DNA from: Alistipes sp.
GTDB lineage: Bacteria; Bacteroidota; Bacteroidia; Bacteroidales; Rikenellaceae
Direction: 5' to 3'
Length of the DNA: 6,300 nt
Assembly (NCBI GenBank): GCA_022511355.1
Contig: JAFLRS010000096.1
Location: 1-6,300 of the forward strand
The position numbers were made by a program, and so were the translations under genes. The notes under the pieces are model-generated. The model searched no databases. It was given only the letters and a program-made list of their open reading frames with translations, and was not told the origin of the DNA. Shown piece by piece: positions 6,113-6,300 of this stretch. Within the stretch, counting starts at the first letter, position 1; every line of letters starts with the position of its first letter.

Positions 6113-6144
6113 AAAAGAGTCGGACATCGCGTCCGACTCTTTTT
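6113..6144 (+). terminator. Rho-independent terminator of the 542-residue lipoprotein gene
   Basis: The arms AAAAGAGTCGGAC (6113..6125) and GTCCGACTCTTTT (6131..6143) pair perfectly over 13 bp around the loop ATCGC. The 3' side ends in a run of five T. The A-run on the left would give a U-run on the other strand, so it may also work for a gene coming from the right. It lies 20 bases past the stop codon. Confidence 0.9.
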
Positions 6145-6164
6145 CATACATACCCCCTCCTCAT

Positions 6165-6203
6165 GTCATCTTGAGCGGAACGAACGTAGTGAGTGAAGTC
6201 TAA
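6165..6203 (+). repeat. Degenerate intergenic element, copy 4 (GAGCG...GTGAAG type)
   Basis: The stretch starts GTCATCTTGAGCGGAACGAA and ends GTAGTGAGTGAAGTCTAA. From memory it resembles short non-coding sequences (GTCAT.CTGAGCG...GCGAAG) found after genes in many bacteria; I could not check this here. It lies 20 bases after the terminator. Confidence 0.5.
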
Positions 6204-6210
6204 CCGACGC

Positions 6211-6252
6211 CAAATTCTTTTCAGCACCTTTTGACCGCAAATTTCTTTTCAG
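6211..6252 (+). repeat. Short direct repeat downstream of the 542-residue lipoprotein gene
   Basis: CAAATTCTTTTCAG (6211..6224) recurs as CAAATTTCTTTTCAG (6238..6252), one T longer, with a period of 27 bases. The sequence between the copies is unrelated. It could be an operator pair for a gene to the right or chance; the rest of 6204..6300 shows nothing recognisable. Confidence 0.4.
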
Positions 6253-6300
6253 AACGTGCAAATATCGTTCTTGCGCAACATCGTACCCGCACCGCACAAC

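Noticed and set aside
4486..6147. 553-codon open frame antisense to the 542-residue lipoprotein gene
   Set aside because: It would start inside the terminator hairpin of the real gene and is Val/Gly/Cys-rich with no family signature. The plus-strand gene has a signal peptide, promoter and terminator.

Overview
The window looks like a chromosomal segment of a Bacteroidota gut-type bacterium of the order Bacteroidales. Signs of this are two lipoproteins with short Bacteroidota-style signal peptides (LTSC and LASC lipoboxes), TAnnTTTG-type -7 promoter boxes, AT-rich leaders with no clear Shine-Dalgarno sequence, and moderately high GC coding DNA. A genus such as Alistipes is a guess from overall style and was not tested.

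There are three genes. On the minus strand, a two-gene unit runs leftwards from the central intergenic region. It starts with a TviB/WbpO-type nucleotide-sugar 6-dehydrogenase (2824..4107, possible longer start at 4125). After 28 bases comes an 844-residue lipoprotein (261..2795), closed by a strong intrinsic terminator at 194..233. On the plus strand, a 542-residue lipoprotein (4465..6093) is transcribed away from the same intergenic region and ends at a 13-bp terminator hairpin (6113..6144). No transposase, CRISPR array, tRNA or rRNA was seen.

The most informative observation is that the two lipoproteins appear homologous along the whole length of the shorter one. About eight beta-strand blocks match in the same order, which suggests a shared propeller-like domain. 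The larger protein adds about 440 residues in front: a beta-rich, possibly beta-helical region and an Asp-rich calcium-loop-like linker. Its gene also carries a C9 homopolymer at codons 70-73, where a one-base slip in either direction gives an early stop. It is therefore a candidate for on/off phase variation.

The dehydrogenase makes UDP-hexosaminuronic acid precursors for surface polysaccharide. Its close linkage to a lipoprotein, without glycosyltransferases in view, suggests a cell-surface role for the unit, but the link is not proven. The intergenic spaces (1..260, 4108..4464, 6094..6300) hold promoters, terminators, a long palindrome, A/T tracts and four degenerate copies of a GAGC...CGA(GG)-type element.
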